From DATAWK01 sp036267255 (GTDB lineage Bacteria; Acidobacteriota; Terriglobia; Terriglobales; Acidobacteriaceae), in contig DATAWK010000043.1 of the NCBI GenBank assembly GCA_036267255.1, positions 186,001 through 250,000 on the forward strand: a stretch of 64,000 nucleotides of DNA, given 5' to 3'. The translations under genes and the position numbers were made by a program. Shown here one piece after another: positions 38,176 through 47,854 of this stretch (the stretch's first letter is position 1; the number at the start of each line of letters is the position of its first letter). The notes below the pieces were generated by a model. The model had not been told where the DNA came from and searched no databases. It saw nothing but the letters and a program-made list of their open reading frames with translations.

Positions 38176-41100
38176 TTAGAACATGTATTTCAATGACAAT
38201 TGAAAGAACCGCGCATCTGGCGTATTGCTCTGAAAGAACTGCGTCCCAGTGATTTGACCGCCATTCGAGTTCAGGTTATTAACACTTGGGTCTCCATACG
38301 AAGGAGTGTTGAAGACGTTGAACATGTCCGTGCGGAATTGCAGTTTTTGTTCTCTGAAAGTTTTGAATTCCTTGAAAATCGACATATTCACGCGCTCATA
38401 GCCTGGGCCCGCGATTTGGTTCCTTTTCCCGCCCAGATATGCCAATACCCGGCTTAGATTGGTTACTGTTTGCGGTGGGGTTGTAGATGAGCCTGCAGAA
38501 ATGGACGATCCAGGAAGAGGATTCCTGAATGCGCAGGGGTTGTACCAATTCGCTTTTGTCTTCGTCTTAGGCGCGCATGCAACACCGGGATTATTGGCGT
38601 TATCAGGCGACCCACCGGAGGCAAAAGGATTCCCCACGAGTATGGCGTCCGCTCCCCCGCCTCCTGCTGTAGCGATATTCGGAACTACGGTGATCGGCGG
38701 CCCGGACTGGTCGACAAATGTAAGGCTGGACATCCAGCCTCCCAATAGAACGTCCGTAACGCCACCCTTGTTCAGATGAGCCTCACCCGCACCGAATGGC
38801 AGCTCATATGACCCGTTCAGCGTAACGCGATTCCGAATATCGAACGCGGAATTGCTGTACTCGTAGCTGATTGGAATCAGGTTCGTGTTCCGGAAGCCTC
38901 CATCGGCGTTCGATCCGAATAAGTCGGGAGCATTGTCGAGTGAATGCGCCCAGGTATACGTAGCGAGGAAGCTCAGTCCGCCAGAGTAACGCTTTTCCAG
39001 CGTCGCCTGGAGAGCATTGTAGCTGCTCACAGCACTCGATGAATCAAAACCAGCACCCGCAAAATCTGGGAATGGCTGGAAAGGTTGTGTGCTCAAAGAA
39101 GGATTGACAAGTGCTTCCGGTGAATTGGTGTTGAGTCCTGTGAGGATATGACGCGAACCGGTTCCGACGTACCGAAGTGTCGCCGCGAGGTCGGACGTGA
39201 ATGAGTGCTGCACCGCCAGGTTGTAGCTTATTGTATATTCCGTTTTTGGATTCGTTGCGAGGCCCTGCAGTCCTGGGGTCGAGGGAAAATTCTCGAGTCC
39301 AACTGCGAGCGCATTTGTAAATCCGTTCTCCAGAGTGATGCCGTTCGAGACGCAATTGTTCGGCTGGCAATTGGGTGCGGGAAATGTCGCAGTGTATTCA
39401 AACGGATAGTTGTTGGCTATGTTCGGACCGAATCCGACATTCTCGAGCCCGCCATAGAAAATGCCAAAGCCTGCCCGGACCGCGGTCTTAGGATCAATCT
39501 GGTACGCCACTCCGATCCGAGGCGCGAAATTTGTCTTCTGAGTCTCCGAAAGTGCCGGGTTGCCGCTGTATTGCAGCGAGATATTGTCTTTCGCTAGCAA
39601 AGAGGTGAACCACGGAGCGAGAAACACATCTTTGCTCTGATTAGGCAGCAGGTATGTTCCCGATCCAGTGCCGATTCCGAGGGATCCGGTACTGTAGAAA
39701 TTTGCCTGCTGACCTCTCATTTCACGATAAGGCTGGAAATAGTCATATCGCAAGCCAATATTCACGGTAAGGCGTGGTGTCACTCTCCAGTCATCTTGGG
39801 CATATCCGGCGCGGTACCATTTCACGTCGTTCACGATAATGATTGGAGAAACTTGAGACCCGTTGATCTGATCTGCAACCAGGTCCGCTACGCCAAAGCC
39901 TGTGAAACTGGCGCCGAGATTGCTTGTATACAAGCCGCTAAAACTGTAGGTACCGTGCGAATAAGGCGGTTGCAACGTCTGGTAACGAAGGCTCATTAGC
40001 TGCACGCCAAACTTTAGCGAATGGTTTCCGAGGATCTTCGTGACGTTGTCAGATATCTGGTATCCGTTTTGATGTTCCAGAATAGGGTTGTAGGCTGGCG
40101 ATCCAGTGGTCGTAACACCACCTGCTTCGCCTACGCCTGCGCTGGCCGCTCCACTAATGAAGAGGGTGGGCAGCCCGCCATTATCTGGATAGGCTGGCCC
40201 GAACTGAGTTCCTCCCATGCCCAGCGTGCCTGCGATATTTGTCTGAGAGTTCTCCTGCAGGAAGCCGAAAGAGCCGTAGCTGTAGCCAAACCTGAATTCG
40301 TTTATAAGATTCGAATTGAAGACATGAGTTTCACTGGCGGCGAAGTTCTCCGATAAATTGATCGCCGTGCCGCCGTTGTAGGCGCTGCCATCCAGGATTG
40401 GCCCCAACGGGCCAGGAATATTCCCTGGCGCGTGTAGATAGCTGAACCTCGCGAAGACCTGATCCTTCGCACTGGCGTTGTAATCTACGCGTGTATCCCA
40501 CTGGATCGTGTTGTTTGTCGAGTTCTGTGTAGTGACGTAATTACTGTAGGTCTTGCCACCGTTTGTATTAGGCATGGGATAGAGGCTGAGGATCTTCTTC
40601 GCGACCGCATCTATCTGTGGAGAACAGAACACATTTTGTTGGCCATTGCAGCTTAAGAGAGCGGTCCCACCGGAATTTGGCTGGTAGAGCAGCGTAGGTT
40701 GACTAGCACCAGTCAGGCTTGTGTTCAGTAGCTCACTGAAGTTGCCCTGCCGCATCGATGGCGTCGGAACGGTCAGTGTGCTTGTCTGTCCGAAGACGAT
40801 TCGATTCGCTTCTATATCGCCGAAGAAAAATAGCCGATTGCGCAAGATGGGAAACCCAAGGGTGGCCCCGAACTGGTTCTCGCGATATTTTGGAACGGTA
40901 AGTGCGTTCCAGTCCTTTGCATCCAATGCATCGTTGCGGAAGTATTCCCACAAATCGCCGTGGATATGATTGGTACCCGACTTGATGCTTGCATTGATCA
41001 CAGCTCCTGCCGAATGTCCGAATTCGGCGCTGTAATTACTGGTCTCCAGCTTGAATTCCGCTAACGCATCTGGAGGCGGACGGACGACAAAGCTTGCACC

Positions 41101-41751
41101 ATTCAAGAAGTCGGCACTGTTTGAGTTGTTATCCACTCCGTCCAAGAGGAAGTTATTCTGTTCCGGCACTTGGCCGTTGGCCTCAAAATCTCCTGTGCCC
41201 CCGCCACGAGAACCAACCGCGGGATCGGCGCCCGCCGTTAGTTGTGCAATATAGACCCAGTTGCGTCCATTCAGTGGCGTGTCATTGATGGTTCTGGTGC
41301 TGACCACTTGTCCAACTGAAGCCTGTTGCGTCTGGAGCAGGGGCGGAGCGGTGGAGACCGTGACTGTCTGCGTCACCACGCCCGGCCGCAAGACAACGAC
41401 TACATTCAAACGTTCCTGCACGTCTACGTGAACATTTTTCTGCACGGTCGTCTGGAAGCCGGTAGCGTTTGCGCTCACCACGTAGTCCCCAATTTTGATA
41501 GGAGAAAAGTTATAAACGCCGCTGGAGTCGGCATGCGTGTGAAGCACCAAGCCATTGTCCGTATTCGTAAGCGTTACCTGAGCACCGGGAACAACTGCGC
41601 CGCTTGCGTCCTGCACGATGCCGGTAATCGCTCCCTGATCTTGTTGCGCATCTGCGTGGCGAAGAGAAAAGAGCACACAGCAAAACACCACAAGCACAAA
41701 GCGAACAGCAGTTGCAGCCCAGTTTTTTTGCCTTAGCTTAGCAATTCCCAT
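38176..41751 (-). CDS. TonB-dependent receptor 2 (Oar-like)
   Basis: 1,191 residues. Signal peptide with core FVLVVFCCVLFSLRHADA; carboxypeptidase-regulatory-like domain (GAITGIVQDASGAVVPGAQV); plug with NDTPLNGRNWVYIAQLTAG, NFLLDGVDNNSNSADFLNG and GAVINASIKSGTNHIHGDLW; a barrel of about 850 residues; C-terminus FFQLSLKYMF with terminal Phe. GGGAGG precedes the ATG. It should import an oligosaccharide or glycoside for the enzymes of this locus. The 51 bases before the start end at a perfect LacI-type palindrome, so the repressor gene at 48.7 kb is its likely regulator. Confidence 0.95.
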   Translation of the reverse strand: MGIAKLRQKNWAATAVRFVLVVFCCVLFSLRHADAQQDQGAITGIVQDASGAVVPGAQVTLTNTDNGLVLHTHADSSGVYNFSPIKIGDYVVSANATGFQTTVQKNVHVDVQERLNVVVVLRPGVVTQTVTVSTAPPLLQTQQASVGQVVSTRTINDTPLNGRNWVYIAQLTAGADPAVGSRGGGTGDFEANGQVPEQNNFLLDGVDNNSNSADFLNGASFVVRPPPDALAEFKLETSNYSAEFGHSAGAVINASIKSGTNHIHGDLWEYFRNDALDAKDWNALTVPKYRENQFGATLGFPILRNRLFFFGDIEANRIVFGQTSTLTVPTPSMRQGNFSELLNTSLTGASQPTLLYQPNSGGTALLSCNGQQNVFCSPQIDAVAKKILSLYPMPNTNGGKTYSNYVTTQNSTNNTIQWDTRVDYNASAKDQVFARFSYLHAPGNIPGPLGPILDGSAYNGGTAINLSENFAASETHVFNSNLINEFRFGYSYGSFGFLQENSQTNIAGTLGMGGTQFGPAYPDNGGLPTLFISGAASAGVGEAGGVTTTGSPAYNPILEHQNGYQISDNVTKILGNHSLKFGVQLMSLRYQTLQPPYSHGTYSFSGLYTSNLGASFTGFGVADLVADQINGSQVSPIIIVNDVKWYRAGYAQDDWRVTPRLTVNIGLRYDYFQPYREMRGQQANFYSTGSLGIGTGSGTYLLPNQSKDVFLAPWFTSLLAKDNISLQYSGNPALSETQKTNFAPRIGVAYQIDPKTAVRAGFGIFYGGLENVGFGPNIANNYPFEYTATFPAPNCQPNNCVSNGITLENGFTNALAVGLENFPSTPGLQGLATNPKTEYTISYNLAVQHSFTSDLAATLRYVGTGSRHILTGLNTNSPEALVNPSLSTQPFQPFPDFAGAGFDSSSAVSSYNALQATLEKRYSGGLSFLATYTWAHSLDNAPDLFGSNADGGFRNTNLIPISYEYSNSAFDIRNRVTLNGSYELPFGAGEAHLNKGGVTDVLLGGWMSSLTFVDQSGPPITVVPNIATAGGGGADAILVGNPFASGGSPDNANNPGVACAPKTKTKANWYNPCAFRNPLPGSSISAGSSTTPPQTVTNLSRVLAYLGGKRNQIAGPGYERVNMSIFKEFKTFREQKLQFRTDMFNVFNTPSYGDPSVNNLNSNGGQITGTQFFQSNTPDARFFQLSLKYMF

Positions 41752-41772
41752 GTTCAGAGGCCTCCCTAAAAA

Positions 41773-41788
41773 ATGAAGTAGCCGTCAT
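41773..41788. promoter_or_regulatory. Weak second LacI-type half-operator
   Basis: ATGAAGTAGCCGTCAT keeps the outer arms ATGA/TCAT and spacing of the operator at 41803, exactly 30 bases away (three helical turns). Only 11 of 16 bases agree, so it is tentative. Confidence 0.3.
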
Positions 41789-41802
41789 TTAAAAGCATTT
41801 GC

Positions 41803-41818
41803 ATGACAGCGCTGTCAT
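41803..41818. promoter_or_regulatory. LacI-family operator before TonB receptor 2
   Basis: ATGACAGCGCTGTCAT is a perfect 16-base palindrome with the central CG and TG...CA ends typical of LacI-family sites. It lies 51 bases before the receptor start. Similar sites stand at 42173 and 48680. Confidence 0.8.
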
Positions 41819-42172
41819 TCAGAAACGCACGTTACGCCACGAGATCAAAGATTGTCAACAGAAAATTACGTCTTGCATCGAAGGCGCAGTTAAGCAGGCG
41901 GATCACCCTATGACAAAGAAGTCGCCAGAATGCTGGCTAAGGCTCTTTTTTTAAATCAATCTTTCCATATAAGTAATTTAATTTCTTATAGTAACGAATA
42001 GAATTCCGACGAAATTCTGAATTCTCCCAACATCAGACACTCTCATCTGGCATGAGCATCTCTTCTTTTGAAATCAGGCCGCTTTTGGCAGTCGAAGGAG
42101 CGACATTAACGAGTTGCGCATGCTGCAGTCTGGATTGACAAAGCCAAAATCGCACAATATGATCACAGCGAA

Positions 42173-42188
42173 ATGACAGCGATGTCAT
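42173..42188. promoter_or_regulatory. LacI-family operator before the GH27 gene
   Basis: ATGACAGCGATGTCAT differs from the palindrome at 41803 by one base. It lies 43 bases before the GH27 start, the mirror position of the other site relative to the divergent receptor. The rest of 41752-42231 is AT-rich and should hold both promoters. Confidence 0.8.
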
Positions 42189-42231
42189 ACATCTGCTCAA
42201 CCGTATAACGCCGATATCGGAGGCAACACAC

Positions 42232-43875
42232 ATGCACGTACTTCGAATTCTTTTGTCCCCACTTCGCCTTAGGCTGTCGATTGTCAGCCGCATACTGTTG
42301 AGCGGTCTCATCCTGTCCACCGCCTCCGTTGCATTTTCGCAGACTGCTTTAGTGCAGCCGGGTCTTGCGCCGACTCCACCCATGGGATGGGCAAGCTGGA
42401 ACCACTTCTTTTGCAACTACAACGAGCAAACGATTCGCGATCAGGCTGATGCCCTGGTCACGACCGGAATGCGCGACCTGGGTTACAAGTACGTTCTCAT
42501 TCAAGAATGCATTGCTCCAAGACGCGATGCATCGGGCAATTTGGTTGTCGATGCCAGCCGATTTCCCCAAGGCATGAAAAACCTCGTTGATTACATTCAC
42601 GCACGTGGGTTGAAGGCAGGCATATATACCGATATTGGACCCTACACCTGTTTCCCCAATCCGCGATATCAGGGAAGCTATGGACATGAAAGCCAGGATG
42701 CGAGAACCTTCGCATCCTGGGGTATGGATTTTGTGGAAATGGATTATTGCAATCGCGTTCCCGGGCACACTGGACGAGAGGTATATGAGCGCATGGCCGC
42801 GGCGATCCAGGCGACCGGACGACCCATGCTGTTCTATATTTGCTCCTGGGGCAACGAACATCCTTGGACATGGGCACAAGGGAAAGCGCAGTTGTGGAGA
42901 ACGGATGCCGATATCAGCCCTAAGGAAGACTACGCCGATTGGACAGACGTAGTGCAGCGTTTCGAGTCGAACGCGAGACATGCCGTCTTCAGCGCACCTA
43001 ATAGTTGGAATGATCCCGATATGCTTGAGGTCGGGAACCGCGGCCTGAACCTCGTAGAGGCTCAGACTCATTTTTCGATGTGGGCAATTTCGGCCGCGCC
43101 ATTGTGGGCCGGTAACGATCTGACCCATATGTCAGACGCTATTCGCGCTATCTATACCAATCCAGAAATCATTGCCATCGATCAGGACCCTCTTGGGGCT
43201 GGCGTGAGAAAGGTGAAAGAAAATGCTGTTGGGTTGGAAGTATGGTCAAAGCCGCTGGGCAGTATCGGCAGTGGCGTCGACGCCGTCCTTCTATTGAATC
43301 TTTCCGATCAGCCAGCGTCTATTGCGGTTCAATGGAGCGACTTGGGCCTATCTGGAGACGTGCACGTTCGTGACCTGTATTCGCATCAGGGTCTGAAGAC
43401 ACAGCCAGATGGTTACCGGGCGCAAATGCCTGCCCATGGATCGGTGTTGTTGAAGGTAAGCGGGACTTACGACTGGTCCAAGGGAGCCATATTCGAAGCT
43501 GAATGGCCGGGCAATCTTCGGTCGAGTGATGCGGTGTTGCTGACTTGTCCGGAATGCAGTCACAGCTATGCAATTTCGCTGAATGGGCCAAGCGGTGCCG
43601 CTGGAACGACCTCTCTCACATTCAGGCATATTGTGGTGCCAAAATCCGGCACGTATTATCTGACACTCTATTACGCCGATAGTCTAATCCGAACCGACAA
43701 GCTACAGCTGCGAGTGAATGATGGTCAGCCGAAGCCAATTCATATTCACGAAGCTATTTATCGATCGGAATCATTACCAGTTTCCCTGAATGAGGGCGAC
43801 AACTTTCTCACCTTTAGCTATGCAGGTGTTGCCGGAACGACGGTGAATATCGACCGAATCCGAATATATCAATAG
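42232..43875 (+). CDS. Glycoside hydrolase family 27 alpha-galactosidase-like enzyme with C-terminal carbohydrate-binding module
   Basis: 547 residues with a signal peptide (core ILLSGLILSTASVAFSQ). The GH27 barrel starts at TPPMGWASWNHFFCNYNE. Nucleophile Asp171 is in MDFVEMDYCN, acid/base Asp227 in LWRTDADI, and the conserved WNDPDMLEVGNRG follows. A beta-sandwich C-terminal domain ends near residue 415. The last 130 residues (YDWSKGAIFEAEWPGNLRSS to VNIDRIRIYQ) look like a CBM35-type module. Family members cleave terminal alpha-galactose or beta-arabinopyranose. First gene of the plus-strand arm of the LacI regulon; exported, so acting in the periplasm or outside. Confidence 0.93.
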   Translation: MHVLRILLSPLRLRLSIVSRILLSGLILSTASVAFSQTALVQPGLAPTPPMGWASWNHFFCNYNEQTIRDQADALVTTGMRDLGYKYVLIQECIAPRRDASGNLVVDASRFPQGMKNLVDYIHARGLKAGIYTDIGPYTCFPNPRYQGSYGHESQDARTFASWGMDFVEMDYCNRVPGHTGREVYERMAAAIQATGRPMLFYICSWGNEHPWTWAQGKAQLWRTDADISPKEDYADWTDVVQRFESNARHAVFSAPNSWNDPDMLEVGNRGLNLVEAQTHFSMWAISAAPLWAGNDLTHMSDAIRAIYTNPEIIAIDQDPLGAGVRKVKENAVGLEVWSKPLGSIGSGVDAVLLLNLSDQPASIAVQWSDLGLSGDVHVRDLYSHQGLKTQPDGYRAQMPAHGSVLLKVSGTYDWSKGAIFEAEWPGNLRSSDAVLLTCPECSHSYAISLNGPSGAAGTTSLTFRHIVVPKSGTYYLTLYYADSLIRTDKLQLRVNDGQPKPIHIHEAIYRSESLPVSLNEGDNFLTFSYAGVAGTTVNIDRIRIYQ

Positions 43876-43929
43876 ATCTACTCGTCAGCCATTCTGGTGC
43901 CGAAAATTGAAATGCACAATAGGGAAAAC

Positions 43930-44604
43930 ATGAGACCTATAGACACATCGCTTTTTGCAACCATCAGAAAAGACCTGTTTACCGCCGTTGTGGGAGATGT
44001 TCTCGATGAGATGGGTCTCGTGCATCAATTTCTTCCGCCTTATATCCAACCGCTACGTGACGACATGATCGTAATCGGTCGGGCCATGACCGTTCAGCAT
44101 TGCGATATCGAACACGACACCAGAAGCGACTCTCAGTCTCCATTTGGGCTAATGCTGAAGGCGCTGGATGATCTAAAGCCGGGAGAGGTTTACGTCGCTA
44201 CCGGCAGTTCTCCGACCTACGCCCTGCTTGGCGAGCACATGTCCACACGGGCACAGCGATTAGGTTGCGTCGGCGCGGTTATCGATGGGTATTCACGTGA
44301 TACGCGAGGAATCCTCAACCTTAATTTTCCCGCATTTTCGCGCGGCCGTTACGCCCAGGACCAGCGACCGCGTGGCCGTGTCATCGACTTCCGGGTTCCG
44401 GTAACAATCGGCACCGTTCATATTACGCCCGGAGATATTGTCTTTGGCGATCTTGATGGAGTAGTAGTGGTACCGCAAACAGTGGAAGAAGATGTATTTC
44501 GCAGGTCCTTCGAGCGAGTGCAGCGGGAACACGGTGTTCACGACGCACTTCAGAGTGACGGTATCAGTGCTACGGAAGCGATGGAGCGTTTTGGGATTCT
44601 GTAA
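43930..44604 (+). CDS. RraA-family aldolase-like protein
   Basis: 224 residues from the ATG at 43930, which has AGGGA upstream; GTG at 43897 and ATG at 43912 have none. Motifs of the RraA/HMG-aldolase fold: TAVVGDVLDEMG, CVGAVIDGYSRDTRG with Arg123 and Asp124 at the metal/substrate site, and GDIVFGDLDGVVVVPQ. Class II pyruvate aldolases of this family split 4-hydroxy-4-methyl-2-oxoglutarate and related acids; others have lost activity. Since Arg-Asp is kept and the neighbour is a sugar-acid dehydratase, cleavage of a 2-keto-3-deoxy-sugar acid to pyruvate is a reasonable inference. Cytoplasmic. Confidence 0.88.
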   Translation: MRPIDTSLFATIRKDLFTAVVGDVLDEMGLVHQFLPPYIQPLRDDMIVIGRAMTVQHCDIEHDTRSDSQSPFGLMLKALDDLKPGEVYVATGSSPTYALLGEHMSTRAQRLGCVGAVIDGYSRDTRGILNLNFPAFSRGRYAQDQRPRGRVIDFRVPVTIGTVHITPGDIVFGDLDGVVVVPQTVEEDVFRRSFERVQREHGVHDALQSDGISATEAMERFGIL

Positions 44605-44647
44605 ATATCCGAATGAATCTCATATCGCAAAACAGGAGCTCAGACAT

Positions 44648-45808
44648 ATGAAGATTGAAGAGGTAAAAACATGGCTCGTCGAAGGGCTTAAATACAATTG
44701 GGTTTTTATCAAAGTCTTCACAGATCAGGGCGTGACAGGCGTCGGTGAAGCGACAAACTGGCCCGGTAGTCCACTAGTGGAGGCGGCGTGCAGATTCGTC
44801 GGCTCTCTGCTAGTCGGAGAAGATCCTACACGCATCGACTATCTCTGGACGAAGCTGTACAAAGATATGAACTGGCTCGGTCAGGCCGGACCACTTCTCT
44901 CAGCCATCAGCGCGGTCGACATTGCATTGTGGGATATCGCCGGCAAACGGGCCGGTCTCCCTGTATATGAGTTGCTGGGCGGAGCCTATGTCAAAGATAT
45001 TCTGCTCTACGCCAACTACTGGTTTACGAAAGGCACCGGGACTGAGCAGGATTATTCCGATCAAGCAAAGGAGGTCGTGGACTCCGGGTTTACCGCTTGT
45101 AAGCTCGATCCGTTTGCTCACACCGACTATCGGTATGGCACGAACCTCCGGACCAATCTTGGCTTGACGGAAGAACAAAAACAGATGGCTCTCGCTCGTC
45201 TGCGCTCGGTATCGTCTGCTGTCGGTTCTGAGTGTCCAATTGCTGTCGAAACGCATGCGATGTTGAATGGACCCACAGCCGTCGAAATGGCGCATCGCAT
45301 TGAAGCTGCCGCCATCAATTGCATGTGGTATGAGGAACCCGCTGGGCCTGAATTTCCCGACGCCATTGCCGATATCCGGCGGAGGATCGCACTGCCCGTT
45401 TGTGTGGGTGAACGTCTACACAGCCGCTTCATGTTTCGTGGAATTCTCGATCGGCATGCCGCCGATATCGTGATGCCTGATATCACCCGCTGCGGAGGCA
45501 TCAGCGAGATGCGGAAGATCGCGACGATGTGCGAAGCATATAACGTACCTGTGGCGCCCCATAATCCTAATGGTCCAATTTCCACCATAGCATCAGCCCA
45601 CGTCATGGCATCGATCCCAAATTTTTTTCGGCAGGAGTTCATTGTCCAAGACGTCTCCTGGAGAGACTCTGTTCTGGACCGCCCAATACCCGTTTCCAAT
45701 GGGTACTTTCATCTCGACGATGCGCCGGGCCTGGGCTTCGATCTGGATGAGAAGCAACTTGAACTACATCCAGGTGTTAGAACTCCACGGGCTGGTTTCT
45801 ATGTCTAA
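44648..45808 (+). CDS. Enolase-superfamily sugar-acid dehydratase (galactonate-dehydratase-like)
   Basis: 386 residues from the ATG at 44648 behind AGGAG; an earlier frame from 44492 lies in the RraA gene. Mandelate-racemase/muconate-lactonising fold with capping domain (MKIEEVKTWLVEGLKYNWVF) and barrel. Metal ligands: Glu201 in VETHAML (usually Asp in galactonate dehydratase), the WYEEP Glu, Glu255 in VGERLHSRF; His203 (ETH) and His305 in APHNPNGPIST occupy the catalytic sites of the DgoD/ManD group. The reaction should be dehydration of an aldonate such as D-galactonate to its 2-keto-3-deoxy acid. Fits a locus with alpha- and beta-galactosidase-like enzymes. Confidence 0.9.
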   Translation: MKIEEVKTWLVEGLKYNWVFIKVFTDQGVTGVGEATNWPGSPLVEAACRFVGSLLVGEDPTRIDYLWTKLYKDMNWLGQAGPLLSAISAVDIALWDIAGKRAGLPVYELLGGAYVKDILLYANYWFTKGTGTEQDYSDQAKEVVDSGFTACKLDPFAHTDYRYGTNLRTNLGLTEEQKQMALARLRSVSSAVGSECPIAVETHAMLNGPTAVEMAHRIEAAAINCMWYEEPAGPEFPDAIADIRRRIALPVCVGERLHSRFMFRGILDRHAADIVMPDITRCGGISEMRKIATMCEAYNVPVAPHNPNGPISTIASAHVMASIPNFFRQEFIVQDVSWRDSVLDRPIPVSNGYFHLDDAPGLGFDLDEKQLELHPGVRTPRAGFYV

Positions 45809-45877
45809 CTGTACCGGGTGCCATAGAGATAATCTTATCTCGGGCAATCATCAGCCAGCGCGGTTGAGGTGGCCGAC

Positions 45878-47569
45878 ATGCAGTTGACCCACCTGAAGCC
45901 AGTGGATCTGGCTATCATCGTCATCTATTTCGTCGCCGTGTTGTCGATTGGCTTTCTGCTGAAACGCCAGACAAATACTAGCGAAAGCTTCTTTCTCGCG
46001 GATCGCAGTATCACGTCGTGGGTCGCGGGCTTGAGTTTTGTTGCGGCGAATATGGGTGCCCTGGAGCTGATGGGCTGGGCATCCAGTACCTATGAATACG
46101 GAATCATGACCGTGCATTGGTATTGGATTGGGTCGGTTCCAGCGATCCTCTTCCTTGCCATCGTCATGATGCCGTTTTACTACCGCTCGCGCGCCACGTC
46201 AGTTCCGGGATATCTTCTACAAAGATTCGGTGAACCGAGCCGCACTTTGAGTGCAATCAGCTTCGCATCCATGACCCTACTCATGTCTGGCATCAATATG
46301 TTCGCCATGGCCAAGGTGATGGAGGTGATGTTGGGGTGGAATCTGCACTTTTCCATCTGGATTTCGGCGCTGACAGTCGCAACGTATGTGGTCCTGGGCG
46401 GATTGGCCTCCGCCATTCTGAATGAGGTTCTACAGTTTTTCCTCATCTGGATGGGCGCACTAGTGATCCCTATTCTGGGTCTGATCGAGTGCGGCGGGTG
46501 GCACGGTCTTACACAGCGTATCGCCGCCAATCTGCCGAACTCTTCGCAATACCTGCATATTTGGAGCACATTAGGCAGTCCACAGGCAAACCCAATGGGA
46601 GTGGACTGGATCGGCATCATCTTTGGAATGGCTCTGGTGGGTGGCTTCGGATACTGGACAACGGATTTCCTAGTTGTGCAGAGAGTGATGGTCGCCCGCG
46701 ACTTGCGCACGGCACAGATGGCTCCCGTGATTGGCGCGTTTGCGAAGATGGCAATTCCCATCATCGTCGTGTTGCCTGGTCTCATCGGCCTCGGGATTTT
46801 CGCTGGGCACGGCAGCGCAATCCATCTTGTCTCGGAAAATATGGCACATGCGGGAGACTACACCTATAACGATGTTTTACCTCTGTTATTGATTCGGTAT
46901 GCTGGCCCAGGATTGCTAGGCCTAGGTGTCACTGCATTGATTGCAGGGTTCATGTCAGGCATGGCTGGCAACGTTTCTGCCTTCGCAACGGTTTGGACCT
47001 ACGATATCTATCAACCACACATCGCTCGCTCGAAGACGCAGGAGCACTATCTCCAAGTAGGCCGTTGGAGCAGCTTTCTCGGTGTGCTTTTGAGCATAGG
47101 CACAGCCTATTTTGCCTTGCACTTCAACAGCATTATGGATTATGTACAGGCCCTCTTCAGCTTCTTTGTTTCCCCGCTATTTGCCACTGTCCTACTAGGG
47201 ATGTTCTGGAAGCGCGCGACCAATGCTGGGGCTTTCTGGGGTCTGTTATCGGGGATGGCAATATCCATTTCTATGTGGATCGCCGTCCGTCTCTGTCCAT
47301 CTACTCTGAAGTATGTTGCGTTTTCTATGTCTGCACGGCCTATGGCAGAAACCCTCTATCGTATGTTGTGGTCGTGGCTTGTATGTGGCGCTGTGACCAT
47401 TCTCGTCAGTTTAGTAACACACCCTAGAAAAGAAGATGAGCTGGTTGGTCTGGTATATGGATGCACACCAAAGGAGTCAACAGCTTGTTTAGTGTGGTGG
47501 CAAAACCCTAAGTTTTGGGCCCTCATTGCTTTGATCACAGTTTCGGTTCTCCAATGGATTTTTTGGTAA
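45878..47569 (+). CDS. Sodium:solute symporter (SSS family)
   Basis: 563 residues from the ATG at 45878 with GAGGTGG upstream. Thirteen to fourteen membrane helices, starting PVDLAIIVIYFVAVLSIGFL, with family motifs FFLADRSITSWVAGLSFVAANMG in helix 2, TSVPGYLLQRFG, and GLLGLGVTALIAGFMSGMAG near helix 8. The Na+-site Ser pattern (FMSGMAGNVSAFATVW) is present. The family imports sugars, sugar acids and other solutes with sodium. In this operon galactose or a related monosaccharide freed in the periplasm is the likely load. A 70-residue membrane protein follows directly. Confidence 0.93.
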   Translation: MQLTHLKPVDLAIIVIYFVAVLSIGFLLKRQTNTSESFFLADRSITSWVAGLSFVAANMGALELMGWASSTYEYGIMTVHWYWIGSVPAILFLAIVMMPFYYRSRATSVPGYLLQRFGEPSRTLSAISFASMTLLMSGINMFAMAKVMEVMLGWNLHFSIWISALTVATYVVLGGLASAILNEVLQFFLIWMGALVIPILGLIECGGWHGLTQRIAANLPNSSQYLHIWSTLGSPQANPMGVDWIGIIFGMALVGGFGYWTTDFLVVQRVMVARDLRTAQMAPVIGAFAKMAIPIIVVLPGLIGLGIFAGHGSAIHLVSENMAHAGDYTYNDVLPLLLIRYAGPGLLGLGVTALIAGFMSGMAGNVSAFATVWTYDIYQPHIARSKTQEHYLQVGRWSSFLGVLLSIGTAYFALHFNSIMDYVQALFSFFVSPLFATVLLGMFWKRATNAGAFWGLLSGMAISISMWIAVRLCPSTLKYVAFSMSARPMAETLYRMLWSWLVCGAVTILVSLVTHPRKEDELVGLVYGCTPKESTACLVWWQNPKFWALIALITVSVLQWIFW

Positions 47570-47582
47570 TGAAGGAGGCGCT

Positions 47583-47795
47583 ATGAAGCAAATCAATATT
47601 TGGATCGCAGTCGGCTTGCTGCAACTCATCTATGGGGTGATCCTGCTGGTTACCGGTGTTCGCCAGTTTCGACAGCCTCCTCCGACTGTACTGGCTGGCG
47701 TACACGCGACCTTTTGGGCGGGAGTCATCTTGACATTCGCCGGATTCCTTTTCGTCCTGATAAATAGCTCTTTTTGGAGTCGCAGACGGACCTAA
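47583..47795 (+). CDS. Small two-helix membrane protein, 70 residues
   Basis: GGAGG lies six bases before the ATG, 13 bases after the symporter stop. Helices at about 5-25 (IWIAVGLLQLIYGVILLVTG) and 40-62 (GVHATFWAGVILTFAGFLFV), with a basic C-terminus SRRRT. The close linkage suggests an accessory subunit or chaperone of the symporter. No family recognised. Confidence 0.75.
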   Translation: MKQINIWIAVGLLQLIYGVILLVTGVRQFRQPPPTVLAGVHATFWAGVILTFAGFLFVLINSSFWSRRRT

Positions 47796-47854
47796 CGATG
47801 AGCTTTCTGTGAGATTGCGCAGATTCAATTTTGAAGTAATGACGGAGGAATTCT

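Noticed and set aside
44492..44647. Extended N-terminus of the enolase-superfamily gene
   Set aside because: It lies within the RraA gene and adds no conserved residues; the ATG at 44648 has a proper ribosome site.
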